Origin: Ciborinia camelliae
Lineage: Eukaryota; Ascomycota; Leotiomycetes; Helotiales; Sclerotiniaceae
Direction of reading: 5' to 3'
Assembly (NCBI GenBank): GCA_025890175.1
Contig: JANPYM010000004.1
Coordinates: 279,684-343,683 of the forward strand
DNA length: 64,000 nucleotides
Shown here: piece by piece, positions 38,031 through 50,767 of the stretch
Layout of the letters: the number at the start of each line of letters is the position of its first letter
Numbering within the stretch: position 1 is the first letter of the stretch
Notes under the pieces: model-generated
What the model saw: the letters and a program-made list of their open reading frames with translations, nothing else
Told to the model about the DNA's origin: nothing
Database searches by the model: none
Translations under genes and position numbers: made by a program

Positions 38031-39250
38031 CAGAGTGATACTAAGAGCTGACTAACTCGGTATAAGAAACGACCACGAAATCAGTATAAAAATCGCAAGG
38101 GGAAATTTTTAGGCGTGGCAAGTGAAAAATGGAATAAACAAAGGCAATGTGGGATCCATGAAAGCAAGTCGAAGATTGGGGATTTCCAATACCTATAGCA
38201 TTGGCATAGGTAGATGGATACGCCAACACTTATAATAACACAATTATATCCCATATCCTTTGGATATATCTGCAATTACCAGGACCTGCGGCTTGACATG
38301 GGTACATGTCCAGAATTCCTTCTACGAGATGTAGGAATTCTGTGGAAAAAAGAATATCTGAAGCCGCTTTGATGGATTCTTACGAATTCAGCCTCCCCAA
38401 GTCTACTGTGCATAGATATGCGATGCAGTTGCTTGAGGCCGTTAAAAAGTAAATACTTGCAGCATTCAGGCACATGAATCATCGGGGTTTGCATCTCGTC
38501 CATTCAGATATGGAGAAAATGGCAAAGCAAAGAGGTCGCTAGGCTTTTCACGGGATGAAGGAGCTAGATAGAGAGAAGCAAAGAAACGTGGGGTAGGGAG
38601 TGATTGGCTGTGGTTGTGTGACGGTACCCCCCGGGAAAACTTGCATGGATCTTAGCCGAGACGACGATGAGAGGTCGGTGACCAAAACTCTTTGGCCCCT
38701 TTTTCATTGGGTAGGAGCAGGCTTTATTAATTCATTGATTACGACATCGAATCGAATCTAATTTAATATAATCTGCCAAAAGGAATCAATACTGATGGAT
38801 GGCTAGCATGCTATTTATTATGAAATTATCAAGTTATAGTCTAGGATTCGAAGTTCGACTAGGAAATGTCGATGGTAAAGATTGACTACTCGCCGCATTA
38901 GGATCGTTCTGCATTCTGACAATTGCCCTAGAAATGCTTCAACTCGGAATGAAGATATATAAAGGTTCAACTGAGGAGCTTTCTCAATTCTAGCTGTTTG
39001 TATTTCCCTGCCTGCCTCTCCAGTCAAATTCACATGGCCTCTTACATTGGTTGACTTTTCCAACCGAAGAAGTGAATGTCACAGAATAGGATACCTTGAA
39101 CATAGAGTGCGCTTGAATAATTTCGTATTTTGACACTAGAAGGAAGCTATTGATACTTTTCCCTCCAAACCCTAAACGCCGGTATATGCAACAAGTATCA
39201 TCTCCGAGAAAAATTCATACACCCATCACGAACCCTCTTGAATTACTACC
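38031..39250. other. Intergenic, no gene supported
   Basis: Flank upstream of the broken BTB copy and downstream of NOP2. Small ORFs on both strands lack domains. An upstream exon of the BTB relic, as in its intact paralogue, might lie near 38050-38150 but cannot be identified. Confidence 0.45.
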
Positions 39251-41452
39251 CTACTTGGATTTGCTTCCTTTCTTCTTCTTCTCCTTGCCCTCCTTCTTGG
39301 TGACGATTGCATTCGTAGTCTCATCTTTCTTGGTCTCTTCCTTCTTGGTCTTCTCCTTACTCTCCTTCTTGGTGGTATCTGCCTTGGTCATCTCGTCCTT
39401 CTTGATCTTCTCTACTTTAGTTTCTGCCTTTGCTTTGTCTGCCTTGGTCGTCTCATCCTTCTTGGCCTTCTCTACTTTGGTTTCCGCCTTTGCTTTGTCT
39501 GCCTTGGGATCGATACCCTTTCGTTTCAAGGTATTCTTCCTTGCCTTCTCCATATACTCCTCATCTTCACCCTCATCCCATCCTCCAAATGCATCCTCTT
39601 CATCGGTCTCTCTGATAGGGGTCTTATCAACATCCAACTCATCCAACTCCCTCTGGGCCTCCTTCTCGCCAGGTTTGCTCTTTGGAGATGGACCTGTCTT
39701 CTTGAACTTAGAGACGAAGAAACCATCAACGTTGTAGGCATGGGGGTAATATCTCCTGGTCATCTTCATGTTCTTGTCAAAGTTTTTACCCATGTATGAT
39801 GTAAAGCCCTCCTTACCAAAAACTAGCCCGGTTTCCACAAGCTTAACGTTTGGTCTCTTGTTGAGCACGTATTGCACAACTTGCTCATTCTCCTCGACTG
39901 TTACACTACAGGTCGAGTAAACGATATAACCTCCGGTTTTACTTGCGTGATCAACTGAATCAATAGCTGAGAGGAGGAGCTGTTTTTGTAAATGAGGAAG
40001 CATGAGGAAATCTCGTTCGGTTTTGTTTGTCTTCACACTAGCATCCTTGGCGATGACTCCAGTACCAGAACATGGTGCATCTAGTAAGACACGATCAAAA
40101 CCTCCGATAACCTTGGGAAATTCTCTTGCATCATAGTTGCACACAATTACATTCTTGGCTCCGAGACGATGTATGTTACCGATAAGACCCTTAGCACGGG
40201 ACTTGTTGCTATCGTTGGCGAAAATGCAACCCGTGTTCTTCATCAATGCGGCAATATGTGTTGTTTTTCCACCGGGAGCAGAGGCCATATCGAGAACACG
40301 TTCATTTTCTTGAGGCGCGAGAGCCATCACGGGGAGGAAAGAAGATGCAGCTTGTAAAATGTAATGTCCAGCAAGGTATTCTGGAGTGGCACCGAGTGGT
40401 ACAGCACTTTCGAAAATCTGTAGGCCAACTTTGGACCATTTTCCTACTGGTTCTAAGACTACACCGCGGTTGATCAATGCTTGTGCAAGGTCTCTTCGAT
40501 GTGTTCGTAAGGTATTTGTTCGGATGACGACTGGTCTTGGGGTTTCGTTGGCCTCGAAAAATGCAAAAGCTTCCTTGGGGGGGAACAGATTGAAGAGCTT
40601 TTGTGCCAAGAATTCCGAGTAGCCATAATATGCGCAAATATCCTTGATCAATTGAGCCGTGTACTCGGCTCTTGATCTACCCTCTTCCGCAAGTTTCGAG
40701 AAGTCATCTAGGACTCGGATTGTATCATTGATTCGAGATCGTAGAAGTTGTAGATCGGGGGCTAATAAAGTATTAGTCTTGGGGCCTTCTCCTTCCTCGT
40801 CATCGCTGTCGAAAATATGAGGTTTATCTCCGGCGATGTTCGTTTGCATCGCAGCTTCTTCCAACTCGGCCTGTGCCTCTGCGGCCTCCTCCGCTTGCTG
40901 TTCATCCAATTTCCTCGACAGTCCTGCAATATTTGCAGCAGTGAGCTTCTCTTCGGCATCGGACTCGTCTTCATCCTCGGAGAACATTGCTTTTGGGTGA
41001 TCATCATCCGAATCATACACATCGCTTCCACTGTCCGAGCCAAGGAAATCATCTGGGAGACCAGGTCCATCATCGTCTGAAACATCCAAATCATCGAATT
41101 CGTCGTTCATAAGATCCGCCGCATCAGAGTCGCCATCCTCCATCTCCTCGTCTGACATGGGTAATGGAGCAGCAGCTTTTTTCGACTTTTTTCCAGAGGA
41201 TTTTTGCGCCGGTAACGAGTTTGTGAATTTTCCCTTTGTTGCACTTGGCGCGGCCGAGTTCTTCTTGCCATTGGTAGCTCCATTGGACTTTTTGTCCGAA
41301 GTTCGTCGTTTCTTGTTAGAATCGGTATATTGCAATGATTCCGCTCTTGATTCTGCTACAGACATTCCAGCTTTTCGTTTTAGATTGGTGAAATGTGCTT
41401 CATCAAGCGGTTCGGGCATGCCCTGCTTCTTCATACGTCTTCCAACACCCAT
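39251..41452 (-). CDS. NOP2: 25S rRNA cytosine-C5 methyltransferase NOP2 (733 aa)
   Basis: Single exon from the ATG at 41452. The N-terminus (MGVGRRMKKQGMPEP) and acidic residues ~100-230 are typical of fungal Nop2. The SAM-dependent RsmB/NSUN core spans ~270-610: 'VLDMASAPGGKTTHIAALMK' (SAM loop, ~388-407), 'LLDAPCSGTGV' with the motif IV Cys (~459), and 'YSTCSVTVEENE' with the catalytic Cys (~514). Then 'RYYPHAYNVDGFFVSKFKK'. The last ~120 residues are Lys/Thr-rich degenerate repeats (KAKAETKVEKAKKDE). Known role: m5C methylation of 25S rRNA and 60S assembly in the nucleolus. Divergent from GET5, with 289 bp between start codons. Confidence 0.96.
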   Translation of the reverse strand: MGVGRRMKKQGMPEPLDEAHFTNLKRKAGMSVAESRAESLQYTDSNKKRRTSDKKSNGATNGKKNSAAPSATKGKFTNSLPAQKSSGKKSKKAAAPLPMSDEEMEDGDSDAADLMNDEFDDLDVSDDDGPGLPDDFLGSDSGSDVYDSDDDHPKAMFSEDEDESDAEEKLTAANIAGLSRKLDEQQAEEAAEAQAELEEAAMQTNIAGDKPHIFDSDDEEGEGPKTNTLLAPDLQLLRSRINDTIRVLDDFSKLAEEGRSRAEYTAQLIKDICAYYGYSEFLAQKLFNLFPPKEAFAFFEANETPRPVVIRTNTLRTHRRDLAQALINRGVVLEPVGKWSKVGLQIFESAVPLGATPEYLAGHYILQAASSFLPVMALAPQENERVLDMASAPGGKTTHIAALMKNTGCIFANDSNKSRAKGLIGNIHRLGAKNVIVCNYDAREFPKVIGGFDRVLLDAPCSGTGVIAKDASVKTNKTERDFLMLPHLQKQLLLSAIDSVDHASKTGGYIVYSTCSVTVEENEQVVQYVLNKRPNVKLVETGLVFGKEGFTSYMGKNFDKNMKMTRRYYPHAYNVDGFFVSKFKKTGPSPKSKPGEKEAQRELDELDVDKTPIRETDEEDAFGGWDEGEDEEYMEKARKNTLKRKGIDPKADKAKAETKVEKAKKDETTKADKAKAETKVEKIKKDEMTKADTTKKESKEKTKKEETKKDETTNAIVTKKEGKEKKKKGSKSK

Positions 41453-41741
41453 TTTGAATGATTTCCAGGAAGTTTGGGACTAGAAATTATGAGTTGAATA
41501 TGAGGATGCGCAAACGCGATTTGGGGAACTTTTTTTCTAAACGAATATAATTTTCTCGCAGATAAGGTTTAGCGCTCATACTAACTTATCAAACTCGGGC
41601 GCCGATACTCCGATGCCAAGACTTCTATCTGTGCTGTGGTCATACACATGTAATGGTGATTGTGAATTGGCATTTGTAGCTTGTTTTGCCCTCACCACGG
41701 CTACCAAACATTTTACTTAACTTCTTCGAATATTAACCAGA

Positions 41742-42428
41742 ATGACTGAACTCACATTCGCCAAGTCGTTCATCCAGACTCTCGAACCACGACCTTCAAA
41801 AATCACTGCCGACCATGTTGAAGACCCAAGAAAGTATCCCTCAAGAGGGGCAGTGAGTAGTTTCCCCCTCCACTTTGCATGATTGCCCTTTGGACCTTTA
41901 TACTGACAAGAACCATAGGCTATCCTGCCAAAGATGCGAAAACCTCCTGCTAAACGTCAAAGGTTAACTCCGGGACAAGAACGTAGCATTTCGGTATCGC
42001 TGAAATCATCACGAAATCCACCTCTCGACGTAACGCTCTCTTCCCTGTCACCAAATACTTCAATTCTTAATTTGAAAGAGTCACTATCCGAGAAAGAAGG
42101 GATTCCCGTGGAAAAGTTAAGGATACTCTACAACAAGAAGCCAGTCGGAGATGCGAAAATTCTGAAGGAGGTTATTGGTGAAGAGGAAACAAAAGCCGAA
42201 TTTAGCATCATGGTAATGGGTGGAGCTGCTTCCGTGAAAAAGGTTGAGACACCTGAGAAGAAAGTTGAGGCACCTGTGGCACAAGGGCCTAGTGGGTTGG
42301 AAAGTCTTGCGGGAGAAGAATTCTGGGGAGACTTAAAGGGCTTTTTGGTGCAAAGATTGAGAGACGAGGAGCAGGGAAACAAGGTGTATGAAGTATTTAA
42401 GAAAGCCTGGGAAGGTAGCAGTAAGTGA
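41742..42428 (+). CDS. GET5: GET5/MDY2-type ubiquitin-like protein of the GET pathway (206 aa)
   Basis: Model: join(41742..41852,41919..42428); donor GTGAGT, acceptor ccatag, phase 0. The N-terminal helix 'TELTFAKSFIQTLEPRP' fits the Get4-binding segment. Residues ~56-120 are ubiquitin-like: 'ISVSLKSSRNPPLDVTLSSL', 'LKESLSEKEGIPVEKLRILY', 'NKKPVGDAKIL'. After a Lys/Pro/Val linker, 'FWGDLKGFLVQRLRDEEQGN', then KVYEVFKKAW, fits the C-terminal homodimerisation domain. Known role: with Get4 and Sgt2 it hands tail-anchored proteins to Get3 in the cytosol. All three parts are present in the usual order. It converges on cofilin. Confidence 0.9.
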
Positions 42429-42685
42429 GGTACATAAATTCACGGGAGAACATAGCGAGGAGTTCGGCATTGTACAGTAGGAAAGACATAGGCACATTTG
42501 CCACTTCAGAGGGGTGCTTTCGCAAAAGTCGCTTTTTAATGTCTTCATATATCGTCACGCTGAAATGATCAATCCGTCTTCAGAAGAATAAATTTACCCC
42601 CATGCATATCATCGGGGCAATAAGCACCCAAATGAAACAACGTTCCTTCCTGTCGTGTTCGTTCCCAAAACCATGAAACTTGTAT

Positions 42686-43502
42686 CTATGCCTTGAGAGC
42701 GGCTGTTCCCTTGCTGACTGTCTTCAACATCTCGTTCTCCTCAAGGTCGGCCTCATCGTTTGCTTGAAGTTCATCGCCCGAAAGTCCAGATAAGGCACGC
42801 TTGAAGGATTCCTTGGTGGAAGCGTACATCATTTTTGGCTAGGGATCTGTTAGTGCTAGAATGCGATGTAAGATGGCGAAACTTACAAAGGTACTAGCCT
42901 CATCAGGGGACCATGAAATGAAAGTAAGCTTGGTTCTGGTAATATTTTAGTCCATGATTCATCAGGCCAAAAGCTACTAGAATTACCTTTGTCCCTCTCC
43001 GTTGGCCAAATCGTAGTTGAAGTCGTAGACGGCGTATCTGGGGCCTTTACCCTCGGTTTTCTATAGATGTCCATCAGCGCTTGCTCGCACAAGAAGCTTT
43101 CAAACATACGTTCTTGTTGAGTGCCTTCGCATTCACGAGAACCTGACGGAATGGTTCCCAGTCTGCCGACTCGCTGGAGGTATCGACAACAACCTTTGTG
43201 CCTTCATTGTTGATCTTGTAGACAATCCACTTGATCTTCTTTTGAAGCTTCATCTCGTTGAACTTCTCGACGCATTCATTGTGGACGGTGATACTGTAGA
43301 GACTTGTCAACTAATGCTCTGCGGCCCTGCTTGAGTTATGTTATATGTAGGAATAGAGTCGCATCAAGGTCGGTGGTCACCATAAGTCATTGATGGCAGT
43401 GGAGTGAGGAGTGGAGTGAACTGACCCTGAGCTAGACTGTAAATTCGAGGCATATTAGTACACGGTTGCATTATGGCTAATAGGGTAGAAGCTACATACC
43501 AT
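42686..43502 (-). CDS. COF1: Cofilin / actin-depolymerising factor (157 aa)
   Basis: Model: complement(join(42686..42838,42887..42935,42987..43060,43110..43293,43426..43436,43500..43502)). Six exons; exon 1 is the ATG only (then GTATGT) and exon 2 just 11 nt. Together they give MSSSGITVHNEC, matching the conserved Ser-rich N-terminus. ADF-homology blocks: 'IKWIVYKINNEGTKVVVD', 'RYAVYDFNYDLANGEGQR', 'KLTFISWSPDEAST', 'KMMYASTKESFKRALSG'. The end is 'VSKGTAALKA'. Known role: binds G- and F-actin, severing and recycling filaments; essential in fungi. Serine at the N-terminus is the usual phospho-regulated site. The donor after the 11-nt exon (GTCAGT) is weak, so the 5' end is a little less sure than the rest. 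Confidence 0.93.
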
Positions 43503-44761
43503 GGTGTCAAGAGAATCTATGCGACGATTTGTCTAGTAGAAACTGTTAAATAGACCGAAAGTCAGCGAATACTGAACAACTAGACAGATAAACAAATCAA
43601 ACGACTTTGAGTCAGGATCAAAACCTCGGATCAGAAACATACCTTGAGATTGTTAAAAGACCTGCTTTCCAAAGTCGAACTGTATATTGTGGTAATTGTA
43701 AGATATTAAGAGGAGCGAGAGAAAAGCTTGGGGAGATGTTTATCTTTGAGAGTTTTGGGGATTTTGCGAACGGGGATGGAAGGTCAAGAAATTGGTGGGG
43801 TTCTTGCCGGTGTGTGATCACCTGAGGGGACGCTAAAATATCCTTTGCCTGTGCTTCTCACTCAATTTGGACCAGTGAATTTTGAAAGCTGTCAACTGGC
43901 GAGAGTTTACCCCTTTGAAAGTATGATCCCTAGTCTCTAGCTATACCTACCTAGGTATAAAAAAGTATAAAAAGGTATAAAAAGGAATAAAAAAGGTTGG
44001 GTTTGGAAACAAAGATGGAAACCAAGGTGATCATTGTGAATGCTGGAGTAGGTAGGTACCTATAGGTAGGTATCTACGTAGTAGGTAATAGTCATCACTT
44101 GAATATGGGATGTAATATACATGGTCAATCAAAAGTAAGGTAACCTCCAGCTAGGTAGGTCAATAAGTAGCTGCTACTAGATACCTACATATTGATGGGT
44201 AGGTAGATAATAGTACGAATATATTAATAGCTAACTCGCATTCAATCAATGAAAGTAAGCATCTGCATAGTAGGCAGAAGGATAATAACCTATAGGAACT
44301 TGGAAGTGGTAGGCATATGAATACCTATCATCATCGATTGATAAAGGTGGGTAGCTAGCTATCGCGAGATTTATGACAAAGGCCTCATAAGTATTAAGTG
44401 CTCTATTACCTTCCTTACCTTTGCTACCTATATTTGATCACAAGGCAGATAGATTTCGAGGGAAATGTCACGCAGCATTGCAGAATAAAGTCAGTCACAT
44501 TCATAAACACGCAATAACTAATTATTACGATTAAACATAGATTTGAACATTTTTATATTTCATTTTAGCTTCATTAATTTACATGGTCATAGTCTCTTAA
44601 ACACATCATATCGCTCCTCAATGCCATACAAGACGAGGAACGAAAAGGGTTGAGTGGGGTGTTATACAATGGTATGTCCGGTACCAAATTGTTTGGTAAC
44701 AAATTGCGCAAACAAATGAGGCTCAGACGGGTATTTGATTTTACTTTGACCAACGGCTTTT
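43503..44761. other. Intergenic with TACCTA/TAGGTA words; no gene
   Basis: 1.26 kb between the cofilin promoter and the HSP60 3' end. It is dense in TACCTACCTAGGTA-like words (43945-43965, 44050-44085, 44155-44200) and 'aaaaaggtataaaa' repeats near 43970. Confidence 0.5.
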
Positions 44762-46687
<1,926 letters not shown>

Positions 46688-46962
46688 CTTGAATCAATTG
46701 AATGAAAGACGCGTATGAAATAAAATAAATAAAGATTTCGAGTGAAAGCTCTCAAAAGTTGAATAGAGGAGGCTTTTTTGTTTGTTCAAAGGAAATCGAA
46801 AGAATGGAGACTTTTGGACCTTCAAGATAATTTTTCTGGGCCCCATGCTCGGAAGAACCATTCTCCATCGAATCTGCGAGAAACATCTGGGCAAACGGAA
46901 CTTCCCGGATGAGGGGCCGAGGATATCCTTGCTGACTAATGAACACGATTCGATTTCATACC

Positions 46963-46998
46963 TCACTTCACTTCACTTCACTTCACTTCGCTTCACTT
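46963..46998 (+). repeat. (CACTT)n pentanucleotide repeat upstream of HSP60
   Basis: About seven CACTT units, with one CGCTT, lie some 280-310 bp upstream of the HSP60 start codon. Confidence 0.85.
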
Positions 46999-49633
46999 TA
47001 CTCAAGGACGTTTTTATACTTCACTTCATATTGTATTATATCATGACTCACTTCAAGTTTGATATTCGAAGAAACGTCAGGTCAAATGAGTATGCATATC
47101 CCATATCCATATTCATATCCACATCCATGTCTCTATCTATACTGTATAAAAAAAGAGTTTGTTTTGGTTGCCCAATACTGATGTCCAGATTTATAGCTCT
47201 AGCTCTCCATAGTTCGAATGTTTTCAAAACTTCTAATAGTCATCTTTTTATCACTCACCTCCATCCTCGTTGAAGAGGCTGAGCGAGCCATCACACTCGG
47301 TTGAATACCGTATATATTGAGCTCCATGCCTTCCCCGTATCTTATCTTTTTTTATATCTTTTCTGTAGAAATTACTAGCTATTCTATATACATAAGTGGT
47401 GGCGAGTGCTGCTTATCATGCGCCGGAGAATTCAACACAGACGCTTGGATTGTGAATGTAGTATCTAGGCCTTCTCTGCGCTGACATAGAAAAGCAAGGT
47501 CTGGTCAAACTGTAGACTTCTCATTCATCACATAAAAAAGTACTGTTTACTTTCTTTGTGTTGAAATTTCGGAGGACTCCGATGTGTAGGTTTTCGGCTA
47601 TAGAATTATTGACAAAATAGTCCTCAAGATTGCCCCGAGTTTCTTAGACTTGGTACCTGAACAAGTGTGACTAAGGAATTCTTGAATCTCTGAGAACGTA
47701 ATCCCTGGAGTCCAACTCTTTTATTATTTATGTCTCTCTATGCGGGCCCGAGTCTATAATCTTGGTCTATTAAGGGAGAGAGATAATTTTGTATCTTGAA
47801 TTATTGGACAAATCTTAAGCTTCCTCACATCATAGCGCCTAGATTCTAGCAGTAATTCCTAGACTTACTGGGCTTAAACATCAGCAAGTTGATTTGAGAA
47901 GTTGCGGGCAATGAAGAGGAGAAAGGAGACATTGCAACCTATGCACTATTCATCTTTTGAAGTCCCCAACTCTTTAGAGTAAAATTATATCAACTTTTGG
48001 ATAGTACAAATGAACCTTGCTCTATAAAAAGCAAGATGAGAAAAATTTCAAAGCATCCATTTGCTTGAGCTTCATCCCAGCTGAGGATTATGAGTCATCC
48101 TCATATTAGATGATCATACTATTCCTTGACTAGATACATTCCTCAACTGGTTGCATTGTGTTATCAATTCATCTTACAGTGGCTCATCCTTTGTTGATCA
48201 CTTATTTCATCTTGGGTTGGTGTCTGTTAAAATTATAGATTTCCAAAGGTTGTCATCTGAAGCGAAACAATAGGGGCAGCTGACCCCCTCAAATTCTTTT
48301 TGATTCACCTCAGCTCTCCAATTCAGTTAGCCAAGCAATGAACTCACTAAGAGAACTCTGAATATTCTGTAGTCATGTAGGATTCTTAATCACTTCATAG
48401 TTGAAGTCTCAATTCCTTTTCATGGGGCCACACTAACACTCTACATCCAAATCAGTGCCACCAACAGTCTATGTAGCAACCATCAAATTGCCTCAATTAA
48501 GCCCATACATTCAAATGTGAAGAAAAGGTGAGAGCAAACATCATAGAAGTTACCCAAATAACTCTTGAAGTGGGTGAATAGGAGTAATATTGGGTAATCA
48601 TCGGCTGATATCGATTATGAATTTTGAGGCTGGATTCGATGGGCAGATTCAATCTTCAGTCACCTTCAGTCAACTTGATATGCTCAGATTTCTATTTGAC
48701 TGACACAAAGACTTCTAGGCCATCCATCCTTTGGTCAACTTAAGATTTCACTGTTTACATTGGGAAGCCTTCCGTCTTCTACAATCTTCAACAACTACTG
48801 ATCCTTGGATCTAACCATTAAAATCACTGCAATTTCAAAACTCCAAGACCAAGCTACCTTTAACTACAAGTATTTCTAACCTGTTATCTTTTGTGACAAA
48901 TCTGTGGGCCAAAACTACCTCCAGGAACTCTGCAGATCGAAGTAACCAGGGAAGGTGAAGGGGAAGTCAAAGAAGCTCGGACCCCGCCTATTCACATGAA
49001 CAAATCTACCTGTGCTATTCACCCAACAAACTCTTCTTTGCTGATTGCCCACATTTGTCTTTGTTCATGGATTTCTGTCTACAACTCTATCAACTCTTCT
49101 GGGTTTTCTCCAAGAACAAAATTTGTGGAACAGTGTTTCAAGGACAAACTATCTCTTGACAATTTTAGCAAATAAAGAGTTCTTTTCCCACAGATGATGA
49201 GTAAAATCCTCCCCTGGTCTCTTTGCTGACATTTAATGCTGAAGTGTAGAAATCTGGAAAGAATCTGGTTCTATCCAAAAACCACCTTAACCTCAAACCA
49301 CTCCATACAACCAAAATTTACTCTTGCTCGGCTGAATCAAAAGGGGAACAAGTGCCTATTCTTCCATGGCTGCGAAGTTATGGGAGCCCAAAAGCACCGC
49401 TAATTTACATAGCTTTGCTTCTCCAATCTGAGTGGAAACTGCCCACTCACAAAATCTCAGCCATATACCAAGGCTTGTACGAGTCGCAACTGACTTTTAT
49501 AGCAAGCACTGGCCAGGGATTTTCAACAATCTCAACATCTTACAGAACGCCCAAAATGGATAGTTCCAAAATCACAGTTTCGTGGAATAGCCCCTCACAT
49601 AGTCAGTCAATCTGAAATCGCGGTCCATTCACA

Positions 49634-49807
49634 TATTGGGAAGGAACTATTGGTCTGGCTTCATCCGCCACTTACTCCTTGGCAACTCCTCTAGACGCGA
49701 TCGAATGGATGAAGGAGACCTTACGACAATATCCGGCCGGGTTTAATGCACAATGTTCTATGGTCATGTCTCCCACTTTCGAAGGAGTTAATATAATGGC
49801 CTGTTAG
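49634..49807 (+). pseudogene. Possible fragment of a BBE-like FAD-linked oxidase gene
   Basis: A 58-codon open stretch reads 'YWEGTIGLASSATYSLATPL', then 'DAIEWMKETLRQYPAGF' and 'SPTFEGVNIMAC', and stops at TAG. 'GTIGLASSATYSL' resembles the 'GGTFGVVTSATYKL' block of berberine-bridge FAD oxidases, with the usual downstream helix. No FAD-binding N-terminus or C-terminal Tyr/Asn motif is visible nearby, so this would be a relic. The resemblance is short and could be chance. Confidence 0.25.
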
Positions 49808-50767
49808 AAAAAACACCTGGTACAGAAGCGTCGCAATAACCATCAACCCGAGAGCCAGTAACTTGAATTTATCATCGCGGTCAAGCCCGTTACTAACTAC
49901 ATTTTTGAATTTGTTATCTGTCCAGTTGACGGAGTCAGCAATGGAAGCGCGAAATTAGAGAGTGTGATGGCCTGATATTTGGAGCTTACCCCAGGATACG
50001 ATGTCACTCGAAGCACATATTATTATCACGAAACAAGGAGGCAAACACCTTGTTTGGAACTGCGCTCCTGAAGTCCTTCTATTGTGAGCTCAAAAATCAC
50101 GCGCACTCTCACAAGGCACAGGGGATGTGATAGAAAAATGTCATAACGGCATCTATGATACAAGCTCTGATATTCCCCCGCTTTTTGAGCTGCTGAGCCA
50201 ACGACGACCAAATCCCCCATCCGACAGAACCAGCATCCAACTTCTTACGAATCCTCCTATCCACGAAGAAAAATTCTCGGGAACAAGAGCAAAACGATAG
50301 CCGGATGACAAAGCAATGGGGAATGATAAATCGTTCGCATACAGCAATACAGACAAGGAAAAATCGAAAGCAACGTGCGCGCATTTTTGGTATGTTTATG
50401 TCTTTGAACCATTTTTACTTCCTTCACCAAGCCCCAAAGACTTCCTAAATATACTGACCAGGTTGACACAGGATGATGAATAATTCCGAAAAGGTTTTGG
50501 GTAGCCAGCCAGGGTGTCATGACTCTCGCATCCAAACGCCATGGGAAGCGAAGAGATGCTAAGTTTGAGGTAGGAGCATGGATCCAACTGGTTCAAAATC
50601 AATCGTTAATACAAAGGAGAAATGGTAAAAAGAAATGGGTTTACAGATCGAAATGACCTTAAAGTTGCTGGACGGCCCAATACATGGGGAAAAATCGGCA
50701 TGATATATTTACCCAAGGTTAGCATGCCAAGGCATGCAACTTGAACGCGAAGACCGACCCGCAGACC

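Larger units (their letters stand above)
46688..50767. other. 4-kb region without intact gene
   Basis: HSP60 promoter and upstream DNA, then the 3' flank of the 50768 gene. Base composition is ordinary, not AT-rich, yet only short unsupported ORFs occur. A possible FAD-oxidase fragment (49634-49807) suggests decayed coding sequence. A TTCAC array at 46963-46998 lies upstream of HSP60. Confidence 0.5.

Noticed and set aside
49352..49615. 87-codon plus ORF before the FAD-oxidase-like piece
   Set aside because: A different reading frame from the candidate relic and no FAD-oxidase motif.
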